From: an uncultured Pseudomonas sp.
GTDB taxonomy: Bacteria; Pseudomonadota; Gammaproteobacteria; Pseudomonadales; Pseudomonadaceae
Assembly: GCF_946886105.1 (NCBI RefSeq)
Contig: NZ_CAMPHV010000025.1
Span: 1-64,000 of the forward strand
Direction: 5' to 3'
DNA length: 64,000 nt
In this document: piece by piece, positions 17,185 to 26,014 of the stretch
Layout: the number at the start of each line of letters is the position of its first letter
Position numbering within the stretch: the first letter of the stretch is position 1
The notes under the pieces: generated by a model
Told to the model about the DNA's origin: nothing
What the model saw: only the letters and a program-made list of their open reading frames with translations
Databases searched by the model: none
Made by a program: the position numbers and the translations under genes

Positions 17185-17787
17185 ATGACCCGACAAATCA
17201 TCGATGTCAGCGACCTGTCGCGCTTCCAGGCCGGCCGCGAGGCGCCGCTGTGGTGGGGTGTGGCCGGGCTGATCCTGATCGAGGCCGCGGTGGTCGCCAG
17301 TTTTATCGCCAGCTACTTCTACCTGCGCATGTATCAACCGCAATGGCCGCCACCTGGCGTAGCGCCGCCGGAATTGCTCTGGCCGACGCTCAACCTGGCC
17401 ATGCTGCTAGCCAGCTGCGCCACCATGTGGTGGGCGGGGCGCATGCTCAATCGCGACGCGCGCGGCAAGTTCACCCTCGGTGCCGGGATCAGCGTATTGC
17501 TCGCCAGCCTGGTGCTGATCTCGCGCTGGCAGCAGTTCCATGCCTTCGATGTGCGCTGGGACGAGAATCCCTACGGCTCCATCGTCTGGACCATTTCCGG
17601 CTTTCACTTCGTCCATGTGGTTTCGGCGGTGATCGGCACCGCAGTGGTGGTGCTGCTCGGCGCGCTCGGATTTTTCACTCAGAAACGCCAGATCGCTGTG
17701 GTGGTCGACACCCTCTACTGGTACTTCGTCGGGCTGGTGTGGATTCCCTTTTACCTCGTCCTGTACTGGGCGCCCCGCTGGTTATAA
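17185..17787 (+). CDS. Cytochrome c oxidase subunit III
   Basis: A 200-residue membrane protein with five hydrophobic segments and typical subunit III features (SFIASYFYLRMY, FHFVHVVSAVIGT, DTLYWYFVGLVWIPFYLVLY). This short five-helix form is usual in caa3-type enzymes. The start codon lies one base after the subunit I stop codon. It stabilises the oxidase core and is thought to assist proton uptake in this enzyme class. Confidence 0.92.
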   Translation: MTRQIIDVSDLSRFQAGREAPLWWGVAGLILIEAAVVASFIASYFYLRMYQPQWPPPGVAPPELLWPTLNLAMLLASCATMWWAGRMLNRDARGKFTLGAGISVLLASLVLISRWQQFHAFDVRWDENPYGSIVWTISGFHFVHVVSAVIGTAVVVLLGALGFFTQKRQIAVVVDTLYWYFVGLVWIPFYLVLYWAPRWL

Positions 17788-17798
17788 GGAGCCCTGGC

Positions 17799-18134
17799 AT
17801 GATGGAACGCTCCGCGTCATCGCACAAAACCCAGTCGCTGCCGGCGGCGCTGGCCTGGTTCGCCGCGCCGACGGCTTGGGCCGTGCACCTGGGGCTGATC
17901 TATGGCCTGGCCGGCTGGGCCTGCGAGCATGACGCCCGCTGGATGCTCTACGCGATCACCCTGGTCACCCTGCTGCTGGCGCTGGCCGGCGTGCTCGCCA
18001 GCCTGAAAACCGCTCGACGCAGTGCGGCCGCACGGCGATTTATCGGCCGCAGCGGATTGTGGTTGAGCATCCTGTTCCTGCTGGTGATCCTGATGCAGAC
18101 GGTCCCCATCGTCGTCGTGGAGACCTGCCGATGA
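17799..18134 (+). CDS. Small membrane protein of the oxidase cluster, unknown function
   Basis: A 111-residue protein with three hydrophobic segments (about 15-37, 46-66 and 85-106). AAGGAG precedes the start; a second ATG follows immediately at 17802. The stop overlaps the start of ctaG (ATGA), indicating translational coupling. It could be a small accessory subunit (subunit IV position) or an assembly helper, but I do not recognise a family. Confidence 0.8.
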   Translation: MMERSASSHKTQSLPAALAWFAAPTAWAVHLGLIYGLAGWACEHDARWMLYAITLVTLLLALAGVLASLKTARRSAAARRFIGRSGLWLSILFLLVILMQTVPIVVVETCR

Positions 18135-19051
18135 AGCGGCTCCATGTTCTGGGCGGAGCTGCCCTGGCGGCCTCGCCGATGGCCTGGGCGCATGTCGTCG
18201 ATGGCGGAAGCCATGGGGAGCCGGTGTGGTTCGCCCTGGATCCCTGGTCCTGGCTGCTGCTGATCGCCAGCGCCCTGCTTTACCTGAACGGCCGTCGTGT
18301 ACTGCGCCGCCGCGCGCGTTCCGCCAAGGGTGCGGCGGCGCAGCGTGGCGCCCTGCTGTTCTGCTGTGGCTGGCTGATGCTTGCGGTCGCCCTCGGCCCG
18401 CCGCTCGACCCGCTCGGCGGCTACCTGTTTTCGGTGCATATGCTGCAACACGAGCTGTTGATGCTGGTGGCCGCGCCGATGCTGGTGCTCAGCCGCCCCG
18501 GCGGCATCCTGCTATGGGGCCTGCCGGCTGCGGCGCGACTAGCGTTCAACCGTATGCAACGCCAGAGCTGGCTGCGCAGCGGCTGGGCCTGGTTGAGTTC
18601 GGCCCACGGCGCCTGGCTGCTGCATGCGGCAATCCTCTGGGGCTGGCACCTGCCGGCGCTGTTCGACGCCAGCGTGCTGAACGACGGCGTGCATGCGGCG
18701 CAGCATGCCAGCTTCTTCGGTTCGGCCCTGCTGTTCTGGTGGGCGCTGCTGCATGGCAGCGGCAGGCGCAACGCCGGTGGGGTCATCCATGTGTTCACCA
18801 CCGCGGTGCACAGCAGCCTGCTCGGCGCGCTGCTGACGTTCTCGCCAGCGCTCTGGTATGCGCCCTATCTGCACACCACAGCGGCCTTCGGTCTTAGCCC
18901 GCTGGACGATCAGCAACTCGGTGGACTGATCATGTGGGTGCCCTCGGGCCTGGTATTCCTCGCCGCCGGCCTGGTGTTGACTGCGCGCTTTCTGCGCGAC
19001 GACACGGGCAGCGCGCTGGCTGAACGCGACGGAGGCAAAGGCGATGATTGA
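18131..19051 (+). CDS. ctaG: Cytochrome c oxidase assembly factor, Caa3-type CtaG
   Basis: A 306-residue polytopic membrane protein resembling the Caa3_CtaG family of oxidase assembly factors. The characteristic His-rich segments are present: HMLQHELLM, WGWHLPALFDAS and HAAQHASFF. Histidines in membrane helices suit copper handling, but this is inference. It overlaps the preceding small gene by four bases and the next cytochrome gene by eight, placing it firmly in the oxidase operon. It differs from the Cox11-type protein that is also called CtaG. Confidence 0.87.
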   Translation: MKRLHVLGGAALAASPMAWAHVVDGGSHGEPVWFALDPWSWLLLIASALLYLNGRRVLRRRARSAKGAAAQRGALLFCCGWLMLAVALGPPLDPLGGYLFSVHMLQHELLMLVAAPMLVLSRPGGILLWGLPAAARLAFNRMQRQSWLRSGWAWLSSAHGAWLLHAAILWGWHLPALFDASVLNDGVHAAQHASFFGSALLFWWALLHGSGRRNAGGVIHVFTTAVHSSLLGALLTFSPALWYAPYLHTTAAFGLSPLDDQQLGGLIMWVPSGLVFLAAGLVLTARFLRDDTGSALAERDGGKGDD

Positions 19052-19421
19052 CCAATGCTGCCGGGCGATCCTGGCCGCCGCCCTTGCCCTGTGCGTTATG
19101 GCCTGCCAGCCGACCACTGAAGACAAACTGGGAACATTCTCCGGCAACCCAGAGCGCGGCCGCCTGCTGGCGGACCAGTACGGCTGCGGCACCTGCCATC
19201 GCATCCCCCAGGTTCCCGGCGCGCGTGGCCAGGTCGGCCCGCCCCTGGAACAGATGGGCCGCCGCGGCTATATCGCCGGAATACTGCCAAATACCGAGCA
19301 AGCCATGATCGCCTGGCTGCTGTCGCCACGGACGTTCGCCGCAGATACCGCCATGCCGGATGTCGGTCTGGCCGAGGAGCAGGCGCGGGATATCGCCGCC
19401 TTCCTCCAGCGACTGCGCTGA
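19044..19421 (+). CDS. Class I cytochrome c lipoprotein (oxidase cluster, copy 1)
   Basis: A 125-residue mono-heme cytochrome with a lipoprotein-like signal (VMAC) and heme motif CGTCH. A putative axial Met lies in AMPDVG. The domain resembles the cytochrome part of CoxB and the product of the gene at 20021, sharing a GPPL, LPNT, W, P, AMPD pattern. It overlaps the end of ctaG by eight bases. Likely an electron donor to, or accessory heme subunit of, the oxidase. Confidence 0.88.
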   Translation: MIDQCCRAILAAALALCVMACQPTTEDKLGTFSGNPERGRLLADQYGCGTCHRIPQVPGARGQVGPPLEQMGRRGYIAGILPNTEQAMIAWLLSPRTFAADTAMPDVGLAEEQARDIAAFLQRLR

Positions 19422-19448
19422 GCCCACGCCCATTACGAAGGAGCCCCG

Positions 19449-20024
19449 ATGAAACGCCGCTATTGGATTCTCGCCATCGCCATCGTGTTGGCCATCCCGG
19501 CGGCTGCCCTGGGGTTTATCTACCTGGGCGTCTACAGCGTCGCCGCCACCGGCCAGCACACCGCGCCGGTGTATTGGGTGACCGATACGGTGATGCGCTT
19601 TTCCATCGCCAACCATGCCAGCGGCACCCGTGTGCCGGATCTCAACGACGAGCAACGTATCCGCCGCGGCCTCGGTATCTATGTCGAGCACTGCGAAAAA
19701 TGCCATGGCGGCCCCGGTATCGCCCCCGAGCCCTTCGCCCTGGGCATGACACCGGTACCGGCGAACCTGGTGGAAACCGCCCGGCGTTGGCCGACCCGCA
19801 ATATTCACTGGGCGATCAAATACGGCATCAAGATGACCGGCATGCCCGCCTGGAAATACCGCATGAGCGATGAGTCGATCTGGGATGCGGTGGCGTTTAT
19901 CGAACGCTTGCCTTACCTGTCGCCCCCCGACTACCGGCGCCTGCGCGAGAGCACCGGGCACGAGCATCGGCATGCAGGGAGCGACGGCGAACAGCCGCAC
20001 AGTCGCATGGAGGCACAGCGATGA
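19449..20024 (+). CDS. Membrane-anchored cytochrome c
   Basis: A 191-residue mono-heme cytochrome. An N-terminal hydrophobic helix (about 5-30) acts as an uncleaved anchor or signal. The heme motif is CEKCH, and a likely axial Met lies in MTGMPAWK. It is of a different cytochrome type from the genes on either side. The start has AAGGAG upstream and the stop overlaps the next start (ATGA). Probable role: electron transfer to the oxidase. Confidence 0.87.
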   Translation: MKRRYWILAIAIVLAIPAAALGFIYLGVYSVAATGQHTAPVYWVTDTVMRFSIANHASGTRVPDLNDEQRIRRGLGIYVEHCEKCHGGPGIAPEPFALGMTPVPANLVETARRWPTRNIHWAIKYGIKMTGMPAWKYRMSDESIWDAVAFIERLPYLSPPDYRRLRESTGHEHRHAGSDGEQPHSRMEAQR

Positions 20025-20398
20025 GCCCCCGAGTCCCATCGCTCGCCATCGCCCTGGCGGCCCTGACGGCGTGCGACGAGCCTTATCTGGTGGTCCCCGG
20101 CGTCGGTATCGGCTATCCCGAGGCGGGCCGTGAAGCCTTCAACCAGTACGCCTGCACCAGCTGCCATGTGATCCCCGGCGTGGTGGGCGCGGATATCCAT
20201 GTCGGGCCGCCGTTAAGCGGCATCGCCGAGCGCAGATACCTGGCCGGCGTGCTACCCAATACTCCGGCGAATCTGCTGCACTGGATACGCCAGCCACAGA
20301 CGATAGCGCCACAGTCGGCGATGCCCGACCTCGGCGTCGGCGAACAACCGGCGCTGGATATGGCGGCTTACCTTTACCGCCTCGACGACAGCGATTGA
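20021..20398 (+). CDS. Class I cytochrome c lipoprotein (oxidase cluster, copy 2)
   Basis: A 125-residue mono-heme cytochrome with a signal peptide ending LTAC and heme motif CTSCH. It is a paralogue of the gene at 19044: both have the same length, the VGPPL, LAGVLPNT/IAGILPNT and SAMPD/TAMPD blocks and the same C-terminal helix. It overlaps the previous gene by four bases and ends the oxidase operon. Confidence 0.88.
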   Translation: MSPRVPSLAIALAALTACDEPYLVVPGVGIGYPEAGREAFNQYACTSCHVIPGVVGADIHVGPPLSGIAERRYLAGVLPNTPANLLHWIRQPQTIAPQSAMPDLGVGEQPALDMAAYLYRLDDSD

Positions 20399-20570
20399 GG
20401 TGCAGAGACGCCATTCGTTATCAACACACCGGCAGGGCTGGCAGGAGGTGGCAGGTGAATCGCAATCTTTTGCAATTGGGCTCTTTCTGACTGATCCGTC
20501 AACTGGCACTATTGTGCCCTGCTTACATTCCCTCCGGCGCTCGCGCAGCGCCTCGCCAAGGATCTGGATC

Positions 20571-21728
20571 ATGTTGCTCCGTCGCATGTTGATCATGCTG
20601 GCCGCCGTCCTCGTCGTCGTCGCCGCCCTCGCTGCCTTTAAAATCAATTCGTTCATGCAAATGGGCGAAGCCTTCTCGGCACCACCGCCACCGATCAGCG
20701 TGGCCGCCGCCGCAGCCGAGCAGATGCAGTGGCAAAGCCGCCTACCGGCGATCGGCACCTTGCGTGCGCGCCAAGGCGTGGACCTGACCGTCGAGGTCGG
20801 CGGCACGGTCAAGGAGCTGCTGTTCCGCTCGGGCGAGAAGGTCGAGCTGAACCAGCCGCTGCTGCAATTGGACAGCGCCGTGGAGCAGGCCAGCCTGGCC
20901 ACCGCAGAAGCCGAACTGGGTCTGGCCCGCGTTGAGTTCGAGCGTGGTCGCAGCCTGGTCAACCGCCAGGCGATTTCCAAGAGCGAGTTCGACCGACTCT
21001 CCGCCCAGTTGCAGAAGGCCAACGCCAGCGTCGCCCAGCTCAAGGCGACCCTGGACAAGAAGCGCATCCTCGCGCCCTTCGCCGGCACCATCGGTATCCG
21101 CCAGGTCGATGTCGGCGATTACGTCGCCACCGGCACCACCATCGCCACCCTGCAAGACCTGTCGCGGCTGCACGTCGACTTCTATCTGCCCGAACAGAAC
21201 GCGCCGCAACTGGCTATCGGCGAGCGGGTGCGGATCAAGGTCGCGGCTTACCCGGAGGAAGTGTTCGAAGGCGAGATCGATGCGATCAACCCCAAGGTCG
21301 AAGACGCCACCCGTAATCTGCTGCTCCGTGCCGCCCTGGATAATCCGGAAGGCCGGCTGCTGCCGGGCATGTTCGCCGACCTGGCGGTGCTATTGCCGAG
21401 CGAAGCCCCCCAAGTGGTGGTTCCGGAAACCGCCATCACCTACACCCTGTACGGCAATTCGGTATACGTGATCGAACAGCAGAAAGGCGAAGACGGTCAG
21501 GCCCAGCAGGACGACAAGGGCCAGTCGGTACTCGCCGTGCAGCGCCGTTTCGTCGACACCGGCGAACGCCGTGAAGGCCTGGTGGTGGTTAACAAGGGCC
21601 TGCAAGCCGGCGAACAAGTGGTCACCGCCGGCCAGTTGAAGCTGGATAACGGCGCCCACGTGGCGATAGTCGCCGATCCGCAGTTGGCCGAAGGCGAACC
21701 GCAAAACCAAGCCGGCGCGGCCCAATAG
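20571..21728 (+). CDS. mexV: RND efflux periplasmic adaptor (MexV-like)
   Basis: A 385-residue membrane fusion protein of a tripartite drug efflux pump. It has an N-terminal membrane anchor (about 5-25), a lipoyl-like half (TVEVGGTVKELLFRSGEKV), a helical hairpin and the second lipoyl half (KKRILAPFAGTIGIRQVDVG), then beta-barrel regions. The start was set at the ATG with AAGGA upstream; an earlier ATG lacks a site. It lies 25 bases before the RND transporter gene. The symbol rests on position: in P. aeruginosa mexVW lies in the same neighbourhood and works with OprM. No regulator gene is adjacent. Confidence 0.85.
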   Translation: MLLRRMLIMLAAVLVVVAALAAFKINSFMQMGEAFSAPPPPISVAAAAAEQMQWQSRLPAIGTLRARQGVDLTVEVGGTVKELLFRSGEKVELNQPLLQLDSAVEQASLATAEAELGLARVEFERGRSLVNRQAISKSEFDRLSAQLQKANASVAQLKATLDKKRILAPFAGTIGIRQVDVGDYVATGTTIATLQDLSRLHVDFYLPEQNAPQLAIGERVRIKVAAYPEEVFEGEIDAINPKVEDATRNLLLRAALDNPEGRLLPGMFADLAVLLPSEAPQVVVPETAITYTLYGNSVYVIEQQKGEDGQAQQDDKGQSVLAVQRRFVDTGERREGLVVVNKGLQAGEQVVTAGQLKLDNGAHVAIVADPQLAEGEPQNQAGAAQ

Positions 21729-21753
21729 AGCCCCGGTTCTAAGGACAGAGATC

Positions 21754-24700
21754 ATGGCGTTTACCGACCCCTTTATCCGCCGCCCGGTGCTGGCTACCGT
21801 GATCAGCCTGCTGATCGTGCTGCTGGGCTTCCAGGCGTTCAATCAGCTGACCATCCGCCAGTATCCGCAGATGGAGAACGCGCAGATCACCGTGACCACC
21901 GCCTACCCGGGGGCCAATGCGGAAACCATCCAGGGCTATATCACCCAGCCGTTGCAGCAGAGCCTGGCCAGCGCCGAGGGTATCGACTACATGACCTCGG
22001 TGAGCCGGCAGAATGTCTCGGTGATCACCATCTTCGCGCGCATCGGCACCGACACCAACCGCCTGTTCACCGAACTCTTGGCCAAGGCCAACGAGGTGAA
22101 GAACCGCCTGCCGCAAAATGCCGAAGACCCGGTGCTGTCCAAGGAAGCCACCGGCACCGCGCTGATGTACCTGAGTTTCTACAGCGACGAGCTATCCAAC
22201 CCGCAGATCACCGATTACCTGTCGCGCGTCATCCAGCCCAAGCTGGCCACACTGCCGGGCATGGCCGAGGCGGAGATCCTCGGCAACCAGGTGTTCGCCA
22301 TGCGCCTCTGGCTCGACCCGGTAAAGCTCGCCGCCTATGGCCTGAGCGCCTCCGATGTGACCGATGCGGTGCGGCGTTACAACTTCCTCGCCGCCGCCGG
22401 CGAAGTGAAGGGCGAATACGTGGTGACCAGCATCAACGCCACCACCGACCTGAAATCCGCCGACGCCTTCGCCGCCATTCCGCTGAAGACCATCGGCGAT
22501 ACCCGGGTGCTGGTGCGCGACGTGGCGCGGGTGGAAATGGGCGCCGAGAACTACGACTCGATCAGCTCCTTCGACGGTATTCCCTCGGTGTATATCGGCA
22601 TTCAGGGCACGCCCAGCGCCAACCCGCTGGATGTGATCAAGGAAGTCCGCGCGCTTATGCCGGAGATCGAGGCGCAGCTGCCACCGAACCTCAAAGCCTC
22701 GATCGCCTACGACGCCACGCTGTTTATCCAGGCTTCGATCGACGAGGTGTTGAAGACCCTCGGCGAGGCGATACTGATCGTCATCGTGGTGGTGTTCCTG
22801 TTCCTCGGCGCGTTCCGCTCGGTGCTGATCCCGGTGATCACCATTCCGTTGTCGATGATCGGCGTGCTGTTCCTGATGCAGCTGATGGGCTACTCGATCA
22901 ACCTGCTGACGCTGCTGGCCATGGTGCTGGCGATCGGCCTGGTAGTGGACGACGCCATCGTCGTGGTGGAAAACATCCACCGGCATATCGAGGAAGGCAA
23001 AACGCCTTTCGACGCCGCCATCGACGGCGCGCGGGAGATCGCCGTACCGGTGATTTCGATGACCATTACCCTGGCCGCGGTCTATGCGCCCATCGGTTTC
23101 CTCGGCGGCCTGACCGGCGCGTTGTTCAAGGAGTTCGCCTTCACCCTGGCGGGTGCGGTGATCATCTCCGGCGTAGTCGCGCTGACGCTGTCGCCAATGA
23201 TGTGCTCCAAGCTGTTGCGCCACGACGAGAACCCCACCGGCCTGGCGCATCGTCTGGATGTGATCTTCGAACGCCTCAAGCAACGCTACCAAAGCGCCCT
23301 GCACGGCACCCTGAACACCCGCCCGGTGGTGGTGGTGTTCGGCCTGATCGTGCTGCTGTTGATCCCGCCGCTGCTGATGTTCAGCGAAAAGGAGCTGGCC
23401 CCGGATGAGGACCAGGGCATCATCTTTATGATGGCCACCGCGCCGCAGCCGACCAACCTGGACTATCTGAACACCTACACCGAGCAGTTCGTCGAGATTT
23501 TCAAGGAGTTCCCCGAGTACTACTCCTCGTTCCAGATCAACGGTTTCAACGGCGTGCAATCGGGCATCGGCGGTTTCCTGCTGAAACCTTGGGACGAACG
23601 CGAACGCACGCAGATGGAGATTCTCCCCGAGGTGCAACAGCGCCTCGACAAGATCGCCGGCCTGCAGATCTTCGGTTTCAATCTGCCGTCGCTGCCCGGC
23701 GCCCCTGAAGGCTTGCCGTTCCAGTTCGTGGTCAACACACCGAACGATTACGAGTCGCTGTTGCAGGTGACCGAGCGGATCAAGCAGCGCGCGCTGGAGT
23801 CCGGCAAGTTCGCCTTCTTGGATATCGACCTGGCCTTCGACAAGCCGGAACTGGTGATCGAGATCGACCGCGAAAAAGCCGCGCAGATGGACGTGTCCAT
23901 GGAGGACCTGGGCGTGACCCTGGCCACCCTGCTCGGCGAGGGCGAAATCAACCGTTTCACCATCGACGGCCGCAGTTACAAGGTGATCGCCCAGGTGGAG
24001 CGCGCCTACCGGGATAACCCGAACTGGCTCGGCAGTTACTACGTGAAGAGCGAGAGCGGGCAAATGTTGCCGCTGTCGACCCTGATCAAGGTGCACGAGC
24101 GTGCGCGGCCGACCCAGCTGAACCAGTTCCAGCAGCTCAACTCGGCGGTGATCCAGGGTATGCCGATGGTCAGCATGGGTGAAGCCATCGACACCGTACG
24201 GCAGATCGCCGAAGCGGAAGCGCCGCGCGGCTACGGCTTCGACTATGCCGGTGTGGCCCGCCAATACCAGCAGGAAGGCAGCGCGTTGTACGCCACCTTC
24301 GGCCTGGCGCTGGCGATCATCTTCCTGGTGCTGGCCGCGCAGTTCGAGAGCTTCCGCGACCCGTTGGTGATCATGGTAACGGTGCCGCTGTCGATCTGCG
24401 GCGCGCTGGTGCCGCTGTTCCTCGGCTTCTCCAGCATGAACATCTACACCCAAGTCGGCCTGGTGACGCTGATCGGCCTGGTCACCAAGCATGGCATCCT
24501 AGTCGTCGAGTTCGCCAATCAGCTACGCCGCGAAAAAGGCCTGGGCATCCGCGAGGCCGTGGAGGAAGCCGCGGCGATCCGCCTGCGACCGGTGTTGATG
24601 ACCACCGCGTCTATGGTCTTCGCGATGATCCCGCTGATCCTCGCCACCGGCGCCGGCGCGGTGAGCCGCTTCGATATCGGCCTGGTGATCGCCACCGGCA

Positions 24701-24804
24701 TGACCGTCGGCACCCTGTTCACCCTGTTCGTGCTGCCCTGCGTCTATACCCTCTTGGCCAAGCCGGACCGCGAGCCGGTGGCACAGCCCGCGCCGGCACA
24801 TTGA
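21754..24804 (+). CDS. mexW: RND multidrug efflux transporter (MexW-like)
   Basis: A 1016-residue inner-membrane proton antiporter of the HAE1 family. The expected layout is visible: helix one (about 11-29), a large periplasmic loop, helices 2-6 with GLVVDDAIVVVENI (proton-relay Asp pair), a second loop, and helices 8-12 with GLVTKHGILVVEFANQLR. The length fits MexW. It is coded directly after mexV and is the last gene before a convergent junction rich in repeats. Substrates cannot be inferred from sequence alone. Confidence 0.9.
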   Translation: MAFTDPFIRRPVLATVISLLIVLLGFQAFNQLTIRQYPQMENAQITVTTAYPGANAETIQGYITQPLQQSLASAEGIDYMTSVSRQNVSVITIFARIGTDTNRLFTELLAKANEVKNRLPQNAEDPVLSKEATGTALMYLSFYSDELSNPQITDYLSRVIQPKLATLPGMAEAEILGNQVFAMRLWLDPVKLAAYGLSASDVTDAVRRYNFLAAAGEVKGEYVVTSINATTDLKSADAFAAIPLKTIGDTRVLVRDVARVEMGAENYDSISSFDGIPSVYIGIQGTPSANPLDVIKEVRALMPEIEAQLPPNLKASIAYDATLFIQASIDEVLKTLGEAILIVIVVVFLFLGAFRSVLIPVITIPLSMIGVLFLMQLMGYSINLLTLLAMVLAIGLVVDDAIVVVENIHRHIEEGKTPFDAAIDGAREIAVPVISMTITLAAVYAPIGFLGGLTGALFKEFAFTLAGAVIISGVVALTLSPMMCSKLLRHDENPTGLAHRLDVIFERLKQRYQSALHGTLNTRPVVVVFGLIVLLLIPPLLMFSEKELAPDEDQGIIFMMATAPQPTNLDYLNTYTEQFVEIFKEFPEYYSSFQINGFNGVQSGIGGFLLKPWDERERTQMEILPEVQQRLDKIAGLQIFGFNLPSLPGAPEGLPFQFVVNTPNDYESLLQVTERIKQRALESGKFAFLDIDLAFDKPELVIEIDREKAAQMDVSMEDLGVTLATLLGEGEINRFTIDGRSYKVIAQVERAYRDNPNWLGSYYVKSESGQMLPLSTLIKVHERARPTQLNQFQQLNSAVIQGMPMVSMGEAIDTVRQIAEAEAPRGYGFDYAGVARQYQQEGSALYATFGLALAIIFLVLAAQFESFRDPLVIMVTVPLSICGALVPLFLGFSSMNIYTQVGLVTLIGLVTKHGILVVEFANQLRREKGLGIREAVEEAAAIRLRPVLMTTASMVFAMIPLILATGAGAVSRFDIGLVIATGMTVGTLFTLFVLPCVYTLLAKPDREPVAQPAPAH

Positions 24805-24859
24805 GGTCGCAGACAAAGGTCGCTTGCCACAAGCGAGGCGGGTTGGGGAGCGCGCTTTT

Positions 24860-24935
24860 GTAGGGTGGACATGGCGAAGCCTTGTCCACCGCGGGCGCCG
24901 AGATGGCGGACAAGCCTTCGGCATGTCCGCCCTAC
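24860..24935. repeat. Inverted pair of 31-bp REP-like repeats
   Basis: The unit GTAGGGTGGACATGGCGAAG... (24860-24890) recurs inverted at 24905-24935 with a few changes (GTAGGGCGGACATGCCGAAG... on the minus strand). Each unit is itself a small hairpin (GGTGGACA / TGTCCACC). The pair sits between the convergent mexW and ColRS-side genes. Similar units are common between Pseudomonas genes. Confidence 0.8.
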
Positions 24936-24980
24936 GCGCGGCGTATGAATGTGGTTGTCAGGTGTTCAGAACGGCGCCTG

Positions 24981-25031
24981 GATGCAATCCGGGAACGGGT
25001 TGGCAGGCGATGGATTGCCCCGGATTACATC
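24981..25031. repeat. Inverted repeat (GATGCAATCCGGG type)
   Basis: GATGCAATCCGGG at 24981-24993 pairs with CCCGGATTACATC at 25019-25031 with one mismatch, leaving a 25-nt loop. It may act as a transcription barrier between the convergent genes, but no T run is seen. The rest of 24805-25074 holds no recognisable gene. Confidence 0.6.
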
Positions 25032-25074
25032 CGGGTTACGGGGTTGTCAGGGGGCTCGGACCGGCTTGGCCAGT

Positions 25075-25308
25075 TCAGCCCCTTGAGCGCAGGCCCTGGG
25101 ATAAGCCAAACATCAATAGCAGCAGGTCCTGATCCGGTTGCAATTGGCTATGCAGCTTCGCTCGCGCTTTCAGCGGTGCGGGGCAGTAACTGAGCTCTTC
25201 CGAGCCGTCGATCACGCCGAATTCGGGCTCGTTCCAAGCGGCGGCGGCCAGAGACGCCACGCCGAGGGCACCGACGAGAAACAAACCTCGAGCGATTTCA
25301 AGCTTCAT
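25075..25308 (-). CDS. Small exported protein, paralogue A, next to the LPS-kinase-like gene
   Basis: A 77-residue protein with a signal peptide (MKLEIARGLF, ending near AAAAW) and a mature part of about 53 residues. The start follows AAGGGG at good spacing, and the ATG is one base after the kinase-like stop codon, so it belongs to the ColRS-side operon. It ends with PDQDLLL-x-MF-x-LSQG, the same block as the protein coded at 28989-29213. The function is unknown. One Cys is present (SYCPAP), which the paralogue lacks. Confidence 0.8.
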   Translation of the reverse strand: MKLEIARGLFLVGALGVASLAAAAWNEPEFGVIDGSEELSYCPAPLKARAKLHSQLQPDQDLLLLMFGLSQGLRSRG

Positions 25309-25309
25309 G

Positions 25310-26014
25310 TCACAACCCCTTGATAGAGCTACCAAACACCGTTTGATAACCGTAGATCAGTTGTTGCCAATCCGCTTCGCTCCATGACGAATGGCGTCGT
25401 AGCTGCCGCATATCATGACGTGCGGCGCGGTTCTTACTGAAGCGGCGCCGGCTTTTCTCCAGGTCCAGTAGCGCCACCTCCACTTCGGCCTGCTCTCCCG
25501 CGCCACTGACGCGCACGAAAATGTGCTTGGAGTAGATGCAGCCATGTTGCCAGTTACCCAGGTGCATGCGCGCCAGAGTCATGCCGATCTGCTGCAGCAG
25601 GCGCTGGTGCGCCTGCTCGCCACAGGCTTCGCGGCCGCCGTCGGCGTACCAGCGGTCGACCTCGATGAAGCCGCCCAGGTCGGCGGTGACCAGCAGTGCC
25701 CGCCAGCCCTCCTGCGGATCGCGCTGCACGCCGCAGTAGAGCACTTCCGGCACCTTGACCCCGAGCTTGCGCAAGCTCAGCAGGGCATCGCGCTCACGCA
25801 GCACCGTGGGGCGGCCGAAGGGATGCAACAGGCTACGATAGATATGGCCGATCTGACGCTTGGCATACAACAGGCCACCGCCCTCTTCGCGTATCCGCTG
25901 CACGCCGCTCTGGCCACCGCGCCGCACATTGGGTTCTTCGACCCAATCGCCTTGCCGCTGCCACCAGTAGGCAAAATTTTCCGCTGCTCGGGCCGAATAC
26001 ATCACCGATTTCAC
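25310..26014 (-). CDS. Lipopolysaccharide kinase / InaA-like protein
   Basis: A protein of about 234 residues of the InaA/WaaP-like kinase group, probably cytoplasmic or membrane-associated and acting on LPS core sugars. Kinase-like segments are visible: YAKRQIGHIYRSL, RERDALLSLRKLGVKVPEVLY, and HGCIYSKHIFVRV in place of the catalytic loop, then LLDLEKSRRR. The start proposed is a GTG whose bases overlap the upstream stop codon (GTGA); ATG at 26002 is the alternative. It lies between the methyltransferase and a small exported protein, in a layout known downstream of colRS in other pseudomonads (inaA). Confidence 0.8.
   Translation of the reverse strand: MKSVMYSARAAENFAYWWQRQGDWVEEPNVRRGGQSGVQRIREEGGGLLYAKRQIGHIYRSLLHPFGRPTVLRERDALLSLRKLGVKVPEVLYCGVQRDPQEGWRALLVTADLGGFIEVDRWYADGGREACGEQAHQRLLQQIGMTLARMHLGNWQHGCIYSKHIFVRVSGAGEQAEVEVALLDLEKSRRRFSKNRAARHDMRQLRRHSSWSEADWQQLIYGYQTVFGSSIKGL

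Noticed and set aside
22192..24492. Very long open frame antisense to mexW (over 700 codons)
   Set aside because: It mirrors the codon pattern of the RND gene, is rich in His, Gln, Arg and Asp with no recognisable domain, and has no ribosome site. High-GC genes often leave such antisense frames open.
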